Origin: Phoebastria nigripes | Lineage: Eukaryota > Chordata > Aves > Procellariiformes > Diomedeidae | Direction: 5' to 3' | NCBI GenBank assembly: GCA_035582835.1 | Contig: JAYKAV010002553.1 | Coordinates: forward strand, 4,003,014-4,067,013 | DNA length: 64,000 nt | Shown here: positions 1-11,093 of the stretch, piece by piece | How positions within the stretch are numbered: position 1 is the stretch's first letter | How the letters are laid out: each line of letters opens with the position of its first letter | Made by a program: the position numbers and the translations under genes | The notes under the pieces: model-generated | What the model was told of the DNA's origin: nothing | Database searches by the model: none | What the model saw: the letters and a program-made list of their open reading frames with translations, nothing else

Positions 1-364
1 CTGGAGAAGAGGAGGCTGAGGGGAGACCTTATTGCGCTCTACAACTACCTGAAAGGAGGTTGCAGCGAGGTGGGTGTTGGTCTCTTCTGCCAAGCAACTA
101 GCGATAGGATGAGAGGAAATGGCCTCAAGTTGCGCCAGGGGAGGTTTAGGTTGGACCTTAGGAAAAATTTCTTTACTGAAAGAGTGGTTAAGCATTGGAA
201 CAGGCTGCCCAGGGAAGTGGTGGAGTCACCGTCCCTGGAAGTATTTAACAGACGTGTAGATGGGGCGCTTAGGGACATGGTTTAGTGGGCATGGTGGTGT
301 TGGGTTGACAGTTGGACTCGATGATCTTAGAGGTCTTTTCCAACCTTAATGATTCTATGATTCT
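1..364 (+). mobile_element. CR1 LINE, 3' end, cut by the window's left edge
   Basis: This is the C-terminal part of CR1 ORF2 followed by the 3' UTR and tail. Translated pieces such as [24 protein letters not shown] and [10 protein letters not shown] are typical of the end of the CR1 reverse-transcriptase protein. The body is broken by at least one frameshift, because the first segment and the piece from about position 70 lie in different frames. The element ends in the tandem GATTCTATGATTCT at 351-364, which is the CR1-type 3' terminus. Its 5' part lies outside the window, so its full length is unknown. It is a dead copy with no expected function. Confidence 0.9.
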
Positions 365-1128
365 ACATCCTTTGTCCCTCTCCCTGCGCCGCCCCTCCCC
401 CCCCCCACGAGAGAGTTCTTTGTGGTCCTTTGTTTTCAGCTTCAGATCACGTTATGTGATTCTGCTCCTACACTGCTTTGCAAGAACAGCACCCGCTGAG
501 GGCACCAACTCTGTTTGGGGTCCCTTCTGCCAGGCAGTGTACAAAGACCTACTAAGGAATGGCTTTGCCTAAGGAGCTTTAATTTAAAAAAGGCAAATGG
601 AAGAATAATGGAAGAAAGGAAAACTGAGACACACAGTATGATCTATCCCCATTCACATTGGGAAACTGATTCAGCCTAGTGGCTTCTCTAAAACATTGTC
701 ATTACTATTGACTAAGAAATAAAATAGAAACCTACTTCAGAAAAGGAGGTGTGTCAGGTATCAAAAAAGTCTGGTACTTACTGCTTCTGGTAGGTACACC
801 AAGAATTGTAGATAATATTGCAGGAGATTTAGGAGCACCTTTAATTAATGTATTTCTATCCTGTTCACCAGCATACTAAGAGGTTTAGGCTCTGCAACAC
901 TGTTAGAGTGGCAAACTTCATGCAGTAAAATCCATGGTGCCAAGGAAGCATCCCAGTTCCCTGAACGTGGCTTTATACCCCAAAATCAGATTTACAGAAA
1001 AGACTGATCCAAGTGATGAACCACAAAAGCCAGCTGATCAGAAAGACTGAAAAAAGTTGTGTTTTAACTTTTTCGTGGTATTTTGTACCCATTTTGTCTA
1101 GGTCTGGAATCAGATTCTTAAACCCATG

Positions 1129-1173
1129 CAAAAAAACCAAAAAAACAAAAAAACAAAAAAAAACAGAGAAAAA
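1129..1173 (+). repeat. A-rich simple repeat, runs of A broken by C
   Basis: Runs of five to nine A separated by single or double C. It is a low-complexity tract, possibly the remains of a retroposon poly(A) tail, but I could not recognise an element body upstream. Confidence 0.7.
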
Positions 1174-2181
1174 GTGTCTGTTTCCAAAGACAAAACCACA
1201 AATGATGAATAGAAGGTGGAAAGGGGTATGGCACAGTTGTGACATTCTCATCGTTTATTCTAGTTGTTAAAACAATTCATTTTGGATGCAGAAGGCTTTT
1301 TCTCTGCCCCAGGAAACAAAAACCCACCTTGCACTGAACAGTCCAGCTATTTTTTTATATGGGAAATGAAGACGGCCTCTCGTGTTGAGGCTGTGTTGTT
1401 GAGAAGAAAGAGCTATGTTTGGCTGGGCTAAAGGTAGGAGNGCAATTCAGTACTCATTTCTGTCCCCTCAGCTGAAGATAGAGCCCGGAATGGGGAGATC
1501 TATATTAAAAGGGGCTGGGAGATGGCCATTTGCTTTGTTTCTGGACTGTTGAATATAAAACTATTCTGATAATATGTATACAGCTTCCTTCTAGTCCTCT
1601 TTCTCTCGCAGCAGAAGTAGCTATATCCCAAGCAAAAAATAATGTTTCATCCTGTCAGACTTGGGTGGAAAGGGGAGGGGAGGATAAAACATGAAAACAA
1701 TTAAAAATGTTTATTTTTAATAGTGTCTGGCAGTAGTCAGAGTTTTCAAAACTATAAATAAACAAAGGTCATAGTCAACGATGAGAAACATATGCCATAC
1801 ACATGTTTTTGAAAATGTAGATAAAGAAAACAGATAATGAATAGCACTATGGAGATGGCTCTTTACAGGAGACTCATCAAAACTACCAGTACAAGTTTCA
1901 ATAGTATCAGAAAGCAGCTGTGTCCCTTGGCCCAGTGAAGAATGTAAAATTGAGGTGCCTGTGTCCTGTTCCTTGCGTTACCACTGCCCTGCTGGATTTC
2001 ACCTCCTTTTCCCCTTATTTTTGGTTTGGGGACAGGACTCGCTGTGCCTGGAGAAGGCACATCTATAGCACAGTGGGCCCAGATCTCTGTACCAGCCTGT
2101 AGCTGCTTCTGTAACAAGTGCAGGATATAAAGAAATCTACTCATACGTGGAAAGTGGGAAGCTATGTTCAGTGACTAACCA

Positions 2182-2646
2182 ATGCTAAAGCTCTGGCAAA
2201 GAGGACAAAACCTAAATTTCTGGTGTTTGAAAGAAGATGAGGGCAACTTCAGGATCAACCCAGACCAGGAAGCTAATACAAACCACGGTGCATGGTCAGC
2301 AGCCCTGCTCTGTCGCTGGGGATGGGTGCAGGAATACGGCTCCAATTATCTGAGCTATTTATGTGCACTTGCTTTTGGCAATCTTGCTTTGGAATGCTGT
2401 TTGCAAAAGGTTTCATACTTTTCTATTAAGCTTCTTAAAGGGCCATTATGCATTCACAAAAATCCATATCCATCTGGTAAGGAATGTTTCCTGACTCAGT
2501 TAACACCGTATGCATACCAATTGCTGCCATTCTGGAGTGTGATTCAGTATTCCAAATGTGCTCGCATATTAAGAGAGGAGGTTAGGAAACAGAGTGGGAA
2601 AACAGTACATCTTACAAGAAAAGAAAAAAGAATAATAGCTTCTTAG
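2182..2646 (+). other. Unassigned 154-codon open frame, probably not a gene
   Basis: An ATG-started frame of 154 codons ending in TAG. The translation is rich in Leu, Cys and aromatic residues early on and in Lys/Arg at the end (HLTRKEKRIIAS). I recognise no domain, signal peptide or repeat motif. At this base composition, one open frame of about this length is expected by chance in 64 kb. It has no CpG island, no convincing splice signals and no poly(A) context that would mark it as an exon or retrogene. I list it only because it is the longest open frame outside the CpG island and the CR1 copies. Confidence 0.15.
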
Positions 2647-4429
2647 TGATTCTCAGGAGCTAGAAGTCTTCATTTAAAAACCAGCCCTCACCAGCTTGTT
2701 CTGTGGTAGGTTTAGTGTCTGATACTAGTTAATACCTGTACGACACAGAGCTTTACAAATGAGAAACAGAAATAATTTCAGTGATCTTTGCCAGTTATTT
2801 TATTTTCCTGAATATTATCCTTATTCAAGTAGTATATTTATGGGTTTTTAATCACAGATGTTTAAACTGGTTATAATATTCTTTATCACACCATTTTAGA
2901 GAGCTTTAGAAGGATTTTTTTGGTTAAATTGTTTTCACAGTAGGCTTTTTGGATATTAGCATTTCTGAGTTTTAAGGCAACAGCTACATTCTCAGCATCT
3001 AGTCCTGATGTCATAAGATTCAGATGTAGGTGGGGCCCTTTAAAAGCAATAATGTTTTCGTGAATCATCTATGCTATGCTTAACAGCAATTAAGATTTGC
3101 AAATACATATGCTTTCTATTTTTCATGTCTGCGATATTACTTCTTTTAAGTGTTTTTTTTGGTTGATGTTTGCTGCCATTGCTGTATATAGTACTGTAGT
3201 TACACAGTACTTTGATTTGTTTTAACACTGAAGGTTTTCCTTCCTAAAAGTACCAAGATGAATGATATAAAAAAACATAATGCTTCTTAAAAAACAGGAT
3301 GGCGACTAAAATATTATGGAGGGGATGCATTATTCTCGATGTTTTTGCATGAGGAGACCAAGGCAACACTCCAGTTCTCCAAGAATGTATAGAAAGCGTA
3401 AAAGCAAACTCAAGAATTACTAACAAATCTGAAAGACATTGGAAATAGAGGGAAGAAGGCATCCACCTGACACAAGAGAAGGACAGTTTCTAAACCACCT
3501 TTAAGTTGGGGAAAAGAATCATTTGAGGAAAACATGAGCTCTCCAAAGGAACTTGAAAGAAATAAGATTGTAACAGTGACAGACACAATTTCAAGTGGCT
3601 TGAAGTGGGAAATTAAATTAAAATGGGAATATGCAGACAGAGAATAATAGATGCAACTTTCTGCTTGTAAGGCATCAGGGACAAATTAGTTTTGACAGAA
3701 GGAATTCAGAGGAAGATGGAAGTGTGTTAGAATTTAGTTGGACTGAGTGATTATTGATATTTGTAGAATTGTTGCACAGCTGTTAGTGGTAATTGGATTT
3801 GTTGGCTTTTCATGTTAGGGCTTCTATCAATGGACTTTCTAACTTCACCACAAAATACAACCTACTTAAATCCTCTACAAAATTAGTTNAAGCCATGGTA
3901 TAGTTTATTTTTTAAAACTCTATTCATGTATAAATAAGAGTTCTCATTTAGTCTTTGTCATTTGTTTTTCCTATGTTTTCAACTGGCCATTTAAAAACAA
4001 ATCAGTTAGTTGTTAGAACCACTAGCTATGCATGAAATCTCTATTATACTACTGTTGGTATTCAGATAGGATTCCACATAACTGAGTGACAAGGACAAAA
4101 TGTAACAGGCAATGCAACATTTGACTATCTTAAGCATATATTATATAATGAGATTCTTATTTTAATCATTGTCTTTCAGACCATAAATTGTTATTTTCCC
4201 TTTTCTGCTATAAGTGAATAAAACAGCAAGCAGTGAAATACAGGTTAGGTTATGTCATTTTAATTCACTGGATGCATGATAGCAAGTAACCCAGAAATTT
4301 GTTGAATATCCTTGCCATTAAGTTGATTAAGAAGGGAAATAATAGAGTAATAACTACTTTTATTTTGCACCATTCATATATTGTCACAAGATGGTACAGT
4401 CATACAAAAAAGACATTGATAAACTGGCT

Positions 4430-4885
4430 TTAATTCATCGGAGGGTCAGTGAGATTGCTGGGGGGCTAGAACACCTGACACATAAGGGAGAGGGGAGAGA
4501 GTGGGGTTTTGTTCTGTCTGGAGAAGAGGCGGCAAAAGGAGGATCTTAATGCTATCTTCAATTACCTAATGAGTAGTTGAAGAGAAGATGGCAGCTAGAC
4601 TTTTTTTCCAGAGGTACACAGCAAAAGAAAAAGAGGGAATAGATACAATTTGCAGCAAGGGAAATTTAAGAGCTAAGGAAAAAAAAATTCTTTGCAGCAA
4701 GGACAGCCAAACACTGGAGCAGGGCCCAGAGGCTGTGAAATCCCCATCTGTGTAGTGACTCAAAATGTCACTGGACAAGCCCTGAGCAACCAAATGTACT
4801 TTTGAAGCTGGCACTGTTTTAACTGGGGTTTTGGACCAGGTGATGTCCAGAGCTGCCTTCTGACATAAATCATTCTGGCATTCTC
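4430..4885 (+). mobile_element. Old, diverged CR1 LINE 3' fragment
   Basis: The order of recognisable pieces follows a CR1 3' end: a GGGGGCTAGAACACCTG segment (the 'GLEHL' region), then TCTGTCTGGAGAAGAGGCGG ('LFSLEKRR'), then ACACTGGAGCAGGGCCCAGA (the 'HWNRLPR' region), then a degraded version of the 'GATGACCTCTAGAGGTCCCTTCC' block, ending near AAATCATTCTGG. No useful reading frame remains. It is clearly more diverged than the copies at 9.7, 29.2 and 62.7 kb, so it is an older insertion. Boundaries are approximate, within about 20 nt. Confidence 0.75.
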
Positions 4886-5473
4886 TGACTGTGCTTCAAA
4901 CCCAAACTCTATTAACAATGACTATAAAGTGTATTTAAAGGCCATTAATGAAGCTGCACATATAGGTATTGCTTTTGCTATTTATGTCTATGACCATTGT
5001 CGTCTTAGAATATCCACTTACCATTTTATGTCTCTTCTGCAATGAAGAGAGTACCTAACCTGCCACCTCTAGACGTACAAAGGAAGGTATTAAGAGATCT
5101 TCACAATTCAGGAAGGTGTGGAAAAGACTCATTTGACCTTCTCTATGCAGGGAGATGACAGAGAGAAAAAGCATTTTTGTATGACAGGAAAATAAAGCTT
5201 GAAATAGCTTTCTACCTGAAAAATACTAAATTTTCAGGGAGCTAGGTTTTTCTGTTTTTCTCCCCCTTTTTCTCTGATACAAGGCATGCTGGTAAGTCAC
5301 TCAGAATTCTCACGTGTCTTAGGAATGAACAACACTGAGACGCACTGGCACGTGTACATCAACATCCAAAAATGTGTCCTCCCAGTGCATCTTAAAACCA
5401 CGTGTGAGAGAAAGAGGGTGGCTCTCCCCAAAGCCCCGCATTCCTGCAGGAATAGATGCCTGGGACTGTGGGA
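4886..5473. other. Intergenic spacer between two CR1 fragments
   Basis: Unique AT-rich sequence. I see no gene, RNA or repeat that I can name. Confidence 0.5.
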
Positions 5474-5560
5474 CAGAATCATAGAATCACAGAATAGTTT
5501 GGGTTGGAAGGGACCTTTAAAGGTCATCTAGTCCAACCCCCGCTGGCAGCTGCCATCCCC
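5474..5560 (-). mobile_element. CR1 LINE 3' tail, minus strand
   Basis: Reads from the tail inward on the plus strand: AGAATCATAGAATCACAGAA, then GGGTTGGAAGGGACC, then GGTCATCTAGTCCAACCCCC. That is the reverse complement of the conserved CR1 3' UTR and its 8-bp terminal repeats. Only the last 80 or so nucleotides are present, so the element is extremely 5'-truncated. The inner boundary is approximate. Confidence 0.9.
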
Positions 5561-8500
5561 TCTGTACTTCCTGCTCTGCCTTCTGCAGGACAGCGTTTCA
5601 ATTTTCAGTGCAGTTTTGCAGTATGAACCTTACCCCATGTGAGACCTCAGAAGTTATGAAGTTAAAAAAAAGCTGCTTCTCCCTTGGCTGACCATGCAAA
5701 CGTGTTGTTCTTCTGCTACTGTGCAAGTAAATAAAACAGCATGAAGAGATGAAGGCTAGAATGTTAAAAAATATGTGCCATTAATAGCATTTCTGTACAA
5801 TTTCAATCTGTTCTCTGAGGCAGCTGAGGGACTTGGTAACAGTTGGAGTTTCATTTGGTGGTCATCAGAAATTTACACTGACATATACTCCCATGTAGGT
5901 ATGATTTTTTTTTTTNGGGGGGGGGGNGGGGAGTTTATATTATTTGGCAATAACTCTGAAGTATTCGTTGGAAAAAACTTGGCTCAGCTTTGAGAAACAG
6001 CTAACACTACAGCTTTTTCCTCCAAATAGTATTTATTTATTTCACTGTCGATAATTTTGTGATAATTATTCTACTCCCCACTGATAGCTTATCATTATTT
6101 GCATATAACTTCGGAGCCACATTCTCAGTTTCTAACAGAATTTTGTATTGGTCTCTGCTCTGCTACAGAACAAATAAAGCTACATTTTTTTCACAAGAGG
6201 TCTCTAACTTCAGGGGCCTCCTTATTTCAGTGAAAAGTTCAGTGCAACTTTTTCAGAAACCTGTCACCCTGCAAGGACAGAAGTGGTCAAAACCATTTTG
6301 ATTTCAGATACAATACTATATTTATAACTGTCAATATGATGCAAAATGTAAGTGGAGGGAAAACAATGCAATGATATTTGAGGGTTTCTTACATTATGAT
6401 TTCTTAACATAAAACCAATACAGAGGTGGTTCTCATTGTGCTAATGCAGAATAGCAGAAATAGAAATCCTGTTTTGTCAGTTCTTTCTAACACAGCATTG
6501 TTCCCCCCGGTACATGATTCCCTGCTCTGATTACTCCAGTTCTGAATGACTCAGTTTCCGCATTTCCTTAAAAGATTACTCAGTCTGTGAAATAGGCTCA
6601 GGACTGTTTTGCCAAGAGCCTGTTTCTGCACTCAGTTTTATCCAATTAATTCTAGTGATTGGTAACAATTCTGAACAATTTTGCTTTTATTGTTTTATTA
6701 TCTTTGTTTTGAAATCGTCAATGCCATATATGAGCACTTTATGGAATGGGACTATCCTACCTCTGACGTATTAGTTCACTATGTGTGAAGCTAAGAATCA
6801 TTGGGTTCTTCCTACGTGAATGTTGTACTGCGTGCTTTTATCCATTCTGCTTTTTTCCTCTATCACCTTTGAAATAATGTCTTTTAATAACAGAATTCCA
6901 AGTGTCCCAGTGGAAATCTGCTCTGCATTGTTTTTCTCCCAGTTACTTTACCTTTTTCTAGGCCAAATCTCTTCTAGGCTTGTTTTTTTAATCATTTCAT
7001 TGCAAAGGCTTACAGACATAACATGGTGTTACACTGATGTGACGAGTAGCATGAGATAGAGTCATGATGGGATAACGGTGTTGGGATACAGAGGCGCTGG
7101 AGGAAATGGGGTGAATGATTCATTGTTTCACTACTGTCAATAAAGGGTCAACGTTCAAGGAATTAGAGGGCTGAGAGAGTGCCAACTTCTGGATAAGAAA
7201 TAAAACAAAAGCCCTGACGGTTTGTGGTTATTAAAGTTTCCATGGCTCTCTTCCAATACTAACATACGATTTTGAAATCCTGACAAAATTCAAATTGACT
7301 TATTTACATTCTGCCTCCCCATATTTCCTATTATTGTATAACACATGCTCGTTACTTAATTGCTGTGTAATGTCCTGTGATGCTAAGCAGGTGCTGCTGC
7401 TGTTTTGTGCTTGGGAACATGATCTAAATGTAATGTAAACCTGTAGTTTAATGAATCACCTGTATCTCTAACTTCTGATTCCTTTCTATACTGTTCATCT
7501 TAGTTCAGGCTAATGCCGTTTTAGGATNATCTTCCTAAATTTATTTACATTCCTTTTTAACACTTACACACTCAGCCACAGGACAAAATTTCCCTCTCAA
7601 GTACTGTTGTAAGGTCATGGTGTATGCATACGCAGACAGACCTATTAAAAATCCTTAAGACTTTTGATGCACAGAAATAAAAATACAAAGAAAATAGCCA
7701 CATATAGTCATATTCTTACTTCCCTGATCTAAGAAAATTCATCCTTCACTTCTATGATTTAATCAAATAACTAAAGCAAGAATTTAACTGTAAAGAAATT
7801 ATTAAAATTAGAAAATATTTCATGTTTCAAGTGAATCTCTGGTCTTGCTTCTGTCNGCCAGGAAGTTCATCTGAGCAGGACCTGGCATTCTAGGACTCCT
7901 TAAGTGTTTCTTAAGTTCTCCTGGTTGGCTCTGTGGGCAAAAGGAGACCAGCACACATCACGTTCTAGTTGCTGACCAAACCAAGATAGAAAACTGTAGG
8001 GAGAGATATCCTAAAGTGTGTTCCTTCTAATACATGTGTACAATAACCTTGNGCTAGATTTAAAAAGATTTAAGAGAAATTGAAGGGTCCAAGGTCAACT
8101 ATAAATTAAAAAAACCTCACTCAGTTCTATTTAACAGCAGACACCTGAATTCTCCAGGTATCTTTGACTTTAATATACACTATAAACACATAATTCTCTT
8201 TTTGCACACACCAAAACACAGCTAAGGAGCTCATACCCTGTCATATGCTATCTGCTGTGTAAGTGTCCAAAGGCACCCAAGCTGCAGGCACACAGTTTGT
8301 CTAAAACTGGCCGTTTTGGAACCCAAACATAGTGCAATGTTGGCTGCTTTTCAAGTTGCAGTGCCACAACTTTTTCCCTTCCCATCTTACAAGGGAATCT
8401 AGGANTTACCACCTTCCCAAGACATGGGAAATTCAGTTGTTTGCACATCATGAACAGGTTGAAGTTGCATCTTCCAAAGTCTGGGAAAATGGTTAGCTAC

Positions 8501-9656
8501 CACCAATACTAAATGTTCTGCTGTGCTGGCTGGTGACAACTGAAGCAGTACCGAGCTTTGTAGGTGCCCAGGTCCTTTTTTCAATTGGACCTGTTTAAAC
8601 TGTGAGATCTCAGGGCAGGAACCATCATCTGTGCTTGTAAATCATCACACAAATTTTACTTTCTTTGTATTTGAAGATGACAGTGAAGGAGGGGGAAGAT
8701 GACCGAGATTTTTGTTTATTCGTAATAAAGCAAGAAAAAAAAAAAGGATCCGATGCATTGGGAACTGGAGAGGAAACTCTCCTTATTTTTCGCCTCTAAT
8801 GTCAGGAATAACAACTCCTTTTCTACCTTTACTGTAGGATTTGATAGATGGCTTCAATGTGACTGTAAACCTTCTTGTTCCTTAATAAAACAATATTCTT
8901 CAAAAACTTTCAGGATCAGTGAGTTAGAAAAGATGTTAAAATTCTGCTAGCATGTGTTTAGGGCTGAGTTTGAAAAATTCCATTCCTTCTCAGCAAGGTT
9001 AACACTGACTTAAATCCATGCCTCGTCTCAATAAATGTGTATTCTCCACTTGTGCTTTCAAAAACAGTATGGATGAGACAGATTTTTTCAAAGCTAAAAA
9101 GCGTTTCCAAATTTAAATGCTACATAGGGTTTCTTTATGATAAAGAACAGCAGGCAACCATTACAATGTTCAGTGGTCTCATGTAACATAGTCCATTTTG
9201 CCGTCTGCCAGTAAGCCTTCCACAACTTTGCTTTTAAAAATAAAAGAATAGAGGTTGTAATATTTATGATTCTTTAAATCAACAGCTGTACAGAAAAAGA
9301 TTGTTCCTGAGAAAGTTCCTATTAGCCTGGAATTTCACAAGGGCACTAACCCTTCTATCACTTATTAATAAACTTAGTGCCTAAAGGCTCCAATTAAGTC
9401 TTAGAATCAGTGATAACAGGCACCGTAAATGTGCAAGACAAATCTTCCCTAAGGGACTATAATACAATATTGTTTTAAAAAAACCTAGTAATTTCTTAAA
9501 ATAGCTTTACAGCCATGGCAGGCTATTACGAACTTTGGCCTAGATCCTGCAATGAAAATGCGTTGTGAGTCTCCATTGAGTAAGAGAAGGCAAGGAACTT
9601 GCTTTTTGTAAAAGCCCATTAAAAATGTAAGTCCCTGTTACAAATTGGAATTTTTA
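5561..9656. other. Upstream flank, unique AT-rich DNA
   Basis: No gene recognised. The stretch holds a poly(T)/poly(G) junction at 5905-5932 and otherwise ordinary non-coding sequence. The open frames here are 60-80 codons and show no family resemblance. Confidence 0.5.
5905..5932 (+). repeat. Poly(T) run joined to a poly(G) run, with two N bases
   Basis: Eleven T, an N, ten G, an N and four more G. Both N bases sit at homopolymer positions, so the true length and junction are uncertain. Confidence 0.7.
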
Positions 9657-9873
9657 TCATAGAATAGTTTGAGTTGGAAGGGACCTTTAAAGGTCATCTA
9701 GTCCAACCCCCCTGCCATGGGCATCTTCAACTAGATCAGGTTGCTCAGAGCCTCGTCCAACCTGACCTTGAATGTTTCCAGGGATGGGGCATCTACCACC
9801 TCTCTGGGCAACCCGTTCCAGTGTTTCACCACCCTCAGTGTAAAAAATTTCTTCCTTATATCTAGTATGAATC
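9657..9873 (-). mobile_element. CR1 LINE 3' fragment, minus strand
   Basis: Starts with the tail (ATCATAGAATAGTTTGAGTT) and the conserved AAGGTCATCTAGTCCAACC block. It continues through the reverse complement of the last ORF2 codons: GGGCAACCCGTTCCAGTG is the complement of the 'HWNRLP' region, and TTTCTTCCTTATATCTAG of the 'LDIRKK' region. About 217 nt are kept, ending near 9873 where unique DNA resumes. It lies roughly 0.6 kb upstream of the CpG island. Confidence 0.93.
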
Positions 9874-10439
9874 TTTAATGTTGTGCACTTCCAGCAAAAA
9901 AACAGGGTAGCTTGCAGTTGATGCTGAAAATCTGCCCTAAGAGTTACTAATCATATCACATAAAATACTATCGAGAATGGTCCAAAGCCAAAGTGTGCCA
10001 TAAATAACATACAAATACAAGCAGAAAAGAAAGAAATCTGCTTGTTGACCTGGATGATGAAGCAGTCTTTGACTACAGATCAAACCTTTGATTTAGGTCA
10101 CGTCCACAGTGTTAGCTGGGGTGTCTGAAGTCAGCTAACTGCATGGACCCTCCCTTATGGCAGTGGCCGGTCAGCACAGAGGTGGCTGGCGGACTGTCCT
10201 GTCTCTTGGTCTACACTGACCTTTACCCATGGCCTGAAACGCCTTTCCCACGACCATAGGTGCGAACAGCACTTCGCACACACGTTTCTCAAGAGTGGTA
10301 GGAAAGATGGCTATTTTCAAAACTAGATTCCCAGCCCCTATAATTTTTCCAGCTCCTGATTTTCCAACCTGTGCCTAGGCTGTCGCACCCGCTTTGCACC
10401 GCAGCTCGTCCTTGGCGCATCTGTCTGGTTTTTCCCCCA
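9874..10439. other. Promoter-proximal upstream DNA
   Basis: Unique sequence whose GC content rises gradually from about 10,080 toward the CpG island. No repeat or exon recognised. Proximal regulatory elements would be expected here, but I cannot name a specific site. Confidence 0.4.
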
Positions 10440-10669
10440 GTTACCGGACACCCAACGCGGGCTGAAAGCACCGCGGTCCGGCGCAGGTAGCAGCCGCGCA
10501 GAGAACTCCCCGGGGCCGCGGCTGCCTGCGGGGCGCGGGGGCGGCCCCGGTGGGGCCGCGGCCGGTGGGTGCCGGGCAGCGGCGGGAGGAGGGGGCCCGC
10601 TGCGCGCCGCGGGGTCCGCCCAGCGCCGCCGCTGCACGGGCTGCGGCAGGAAAGGAGCGGCGGCTCCTC

Positions 10670-10700
10670 GGAGGAGGAGGAGGAGGAGGAGGAGGAGGAA
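10670..10700 (+). repeat. (GGA)10 trinucleotide repeat followed by a G run
   Basis: Ten uninterrupted GGA units, then an A and eight G. It lies about 170-200 nt before the start codon, in the promoter or 5' UTR. GGA arrays are known to form stable G-quadruplex structures in DNA and RNA, and such trinucleotide arrays are often length-polymorphic. Confidence 0.9.
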
Positions 10701-10738
10701 GGGGGGGGTCCCTCCGAGCGGAGCCGGCCGCAGCGAGA

Positions 10739-10750
10739 GGCGGGGCGGGG
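10739..10750 (+). promoter_or_regulatory. Tandem GC boxes (Sp/KLF-type sites)
   Basis: GGCGGGGCGGGG contains two overlapping GGGCGG-like cores. The position in a TATA-less CpG island just upstream of the start codon fits a core-promoter role; actual use is inferred. Confidence 0.5.
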
Positions 10751-10817
10751 TGGGCGCAGGAGGCGTGGAGGCGCCCGCGGCGCCCGCGGAGCGGCGCGGA
10801 GCGGCGCGGCGCGTGCC

Positions 10818-11093
10818 ATGCGCGGCGCGGAGCGGCGGGCGCGGCAGCTGGCGGCTCGCTCGCTGGCTCAGCATGCGCGGGCTGTGCCGCCGCCTCTGCC
10901 TGGTGGCCGCCGTGCTGGGGCTGTGCGGGGGCAGCAGGAACTGCCCCGACCTCATCGTGGACCGCTGCCTCTGCGCCGCCGAGCGCGCCAAGGGGCCCGG
11001 CCGCCCGGCCCTCCGCATCAAAGTGGTCTGCAGCGGCGGCGACTTGGTGGAAACTTTGCAGCCCGCCGTGCTGCCCAACCGCACCGTGTCCCT
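10818..11093 (+). promoter_or_regulatory. Overlapping upstream open reading frame (exon 1 part)
   Basis: An ATG at 10818 (context GTGCCATGC, G at -3) lies 55 nt before the main start and is in another frame. It stays open through the whole of coding exon 1 and reaches the splice donor on a codon boundary. After splicing, exon 2 gives GAT TCT GAG TAA in this frame, so the frame would end after 95 codons. If transcripts begin before 10818, scanning ribosomes meet this ATG first, which would lower translation of the receptor. The predicted peptide is Arg/Pro/Gly-rich, resembles nothing I know and is probably not a functional protein. Confidence 0.5.
10873..11093 (+). CDS. ADGRA3: Adhesion G protein-coupled receptor A3 (GPR125)-like, coding exon 1 (partial gene)
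   Basis: The exon encodes the start of an adhesion GPCR of subfamily A, a plasma-membrane receptor with LRR, Ig, hormone-receptor and GAIN domains before seven helices. ADGRA3 has been linked to Dishevelled and planar-cell-polarity signalling, ADGRA2 to RECK/Wnt7 signalling. Seen here: ATG at 10873 with A at -3; a signal peptide (residues 1 to about 21, core LCLVAAVLGLCGG); an LRR N-cap with Cys24-x7-Cys32-x-Cys34-x18-Cys53; VVCSGGDL at 51-58; and LPNRT at 67-71, whose N69 is an N-glycosylation sequon. The exon ends within codon 74 (CT) before the consensus donor GTGAGT at 11094. The frame opens further upstream, but without an in-frame ATG near the promoter. Family assignment is firm. The paralogue is inferred from the exon 2 residues and the long AT-rich intron; ADGRA2 remains possible, since the ERAKG and CSGGDL pieces recall it. 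Confidence 0.72.

Larger units (their letters stand above)
365..4429. other. Upstream flank, unique AT-rich DNA
   Basis: I recognise no gene here. The stretch holds an A-rich simple repeat near 1129-1173, a locally GC-richer patch around 1,920-2,350 and an unassigned 154-codon open frame at 2182-2646 whose length is about what chance allows. Nothing suggests splice-linked exons or a promoter. I cannot exclude a distal enhancer or a non-coding RNA. Confidence 0.5.
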
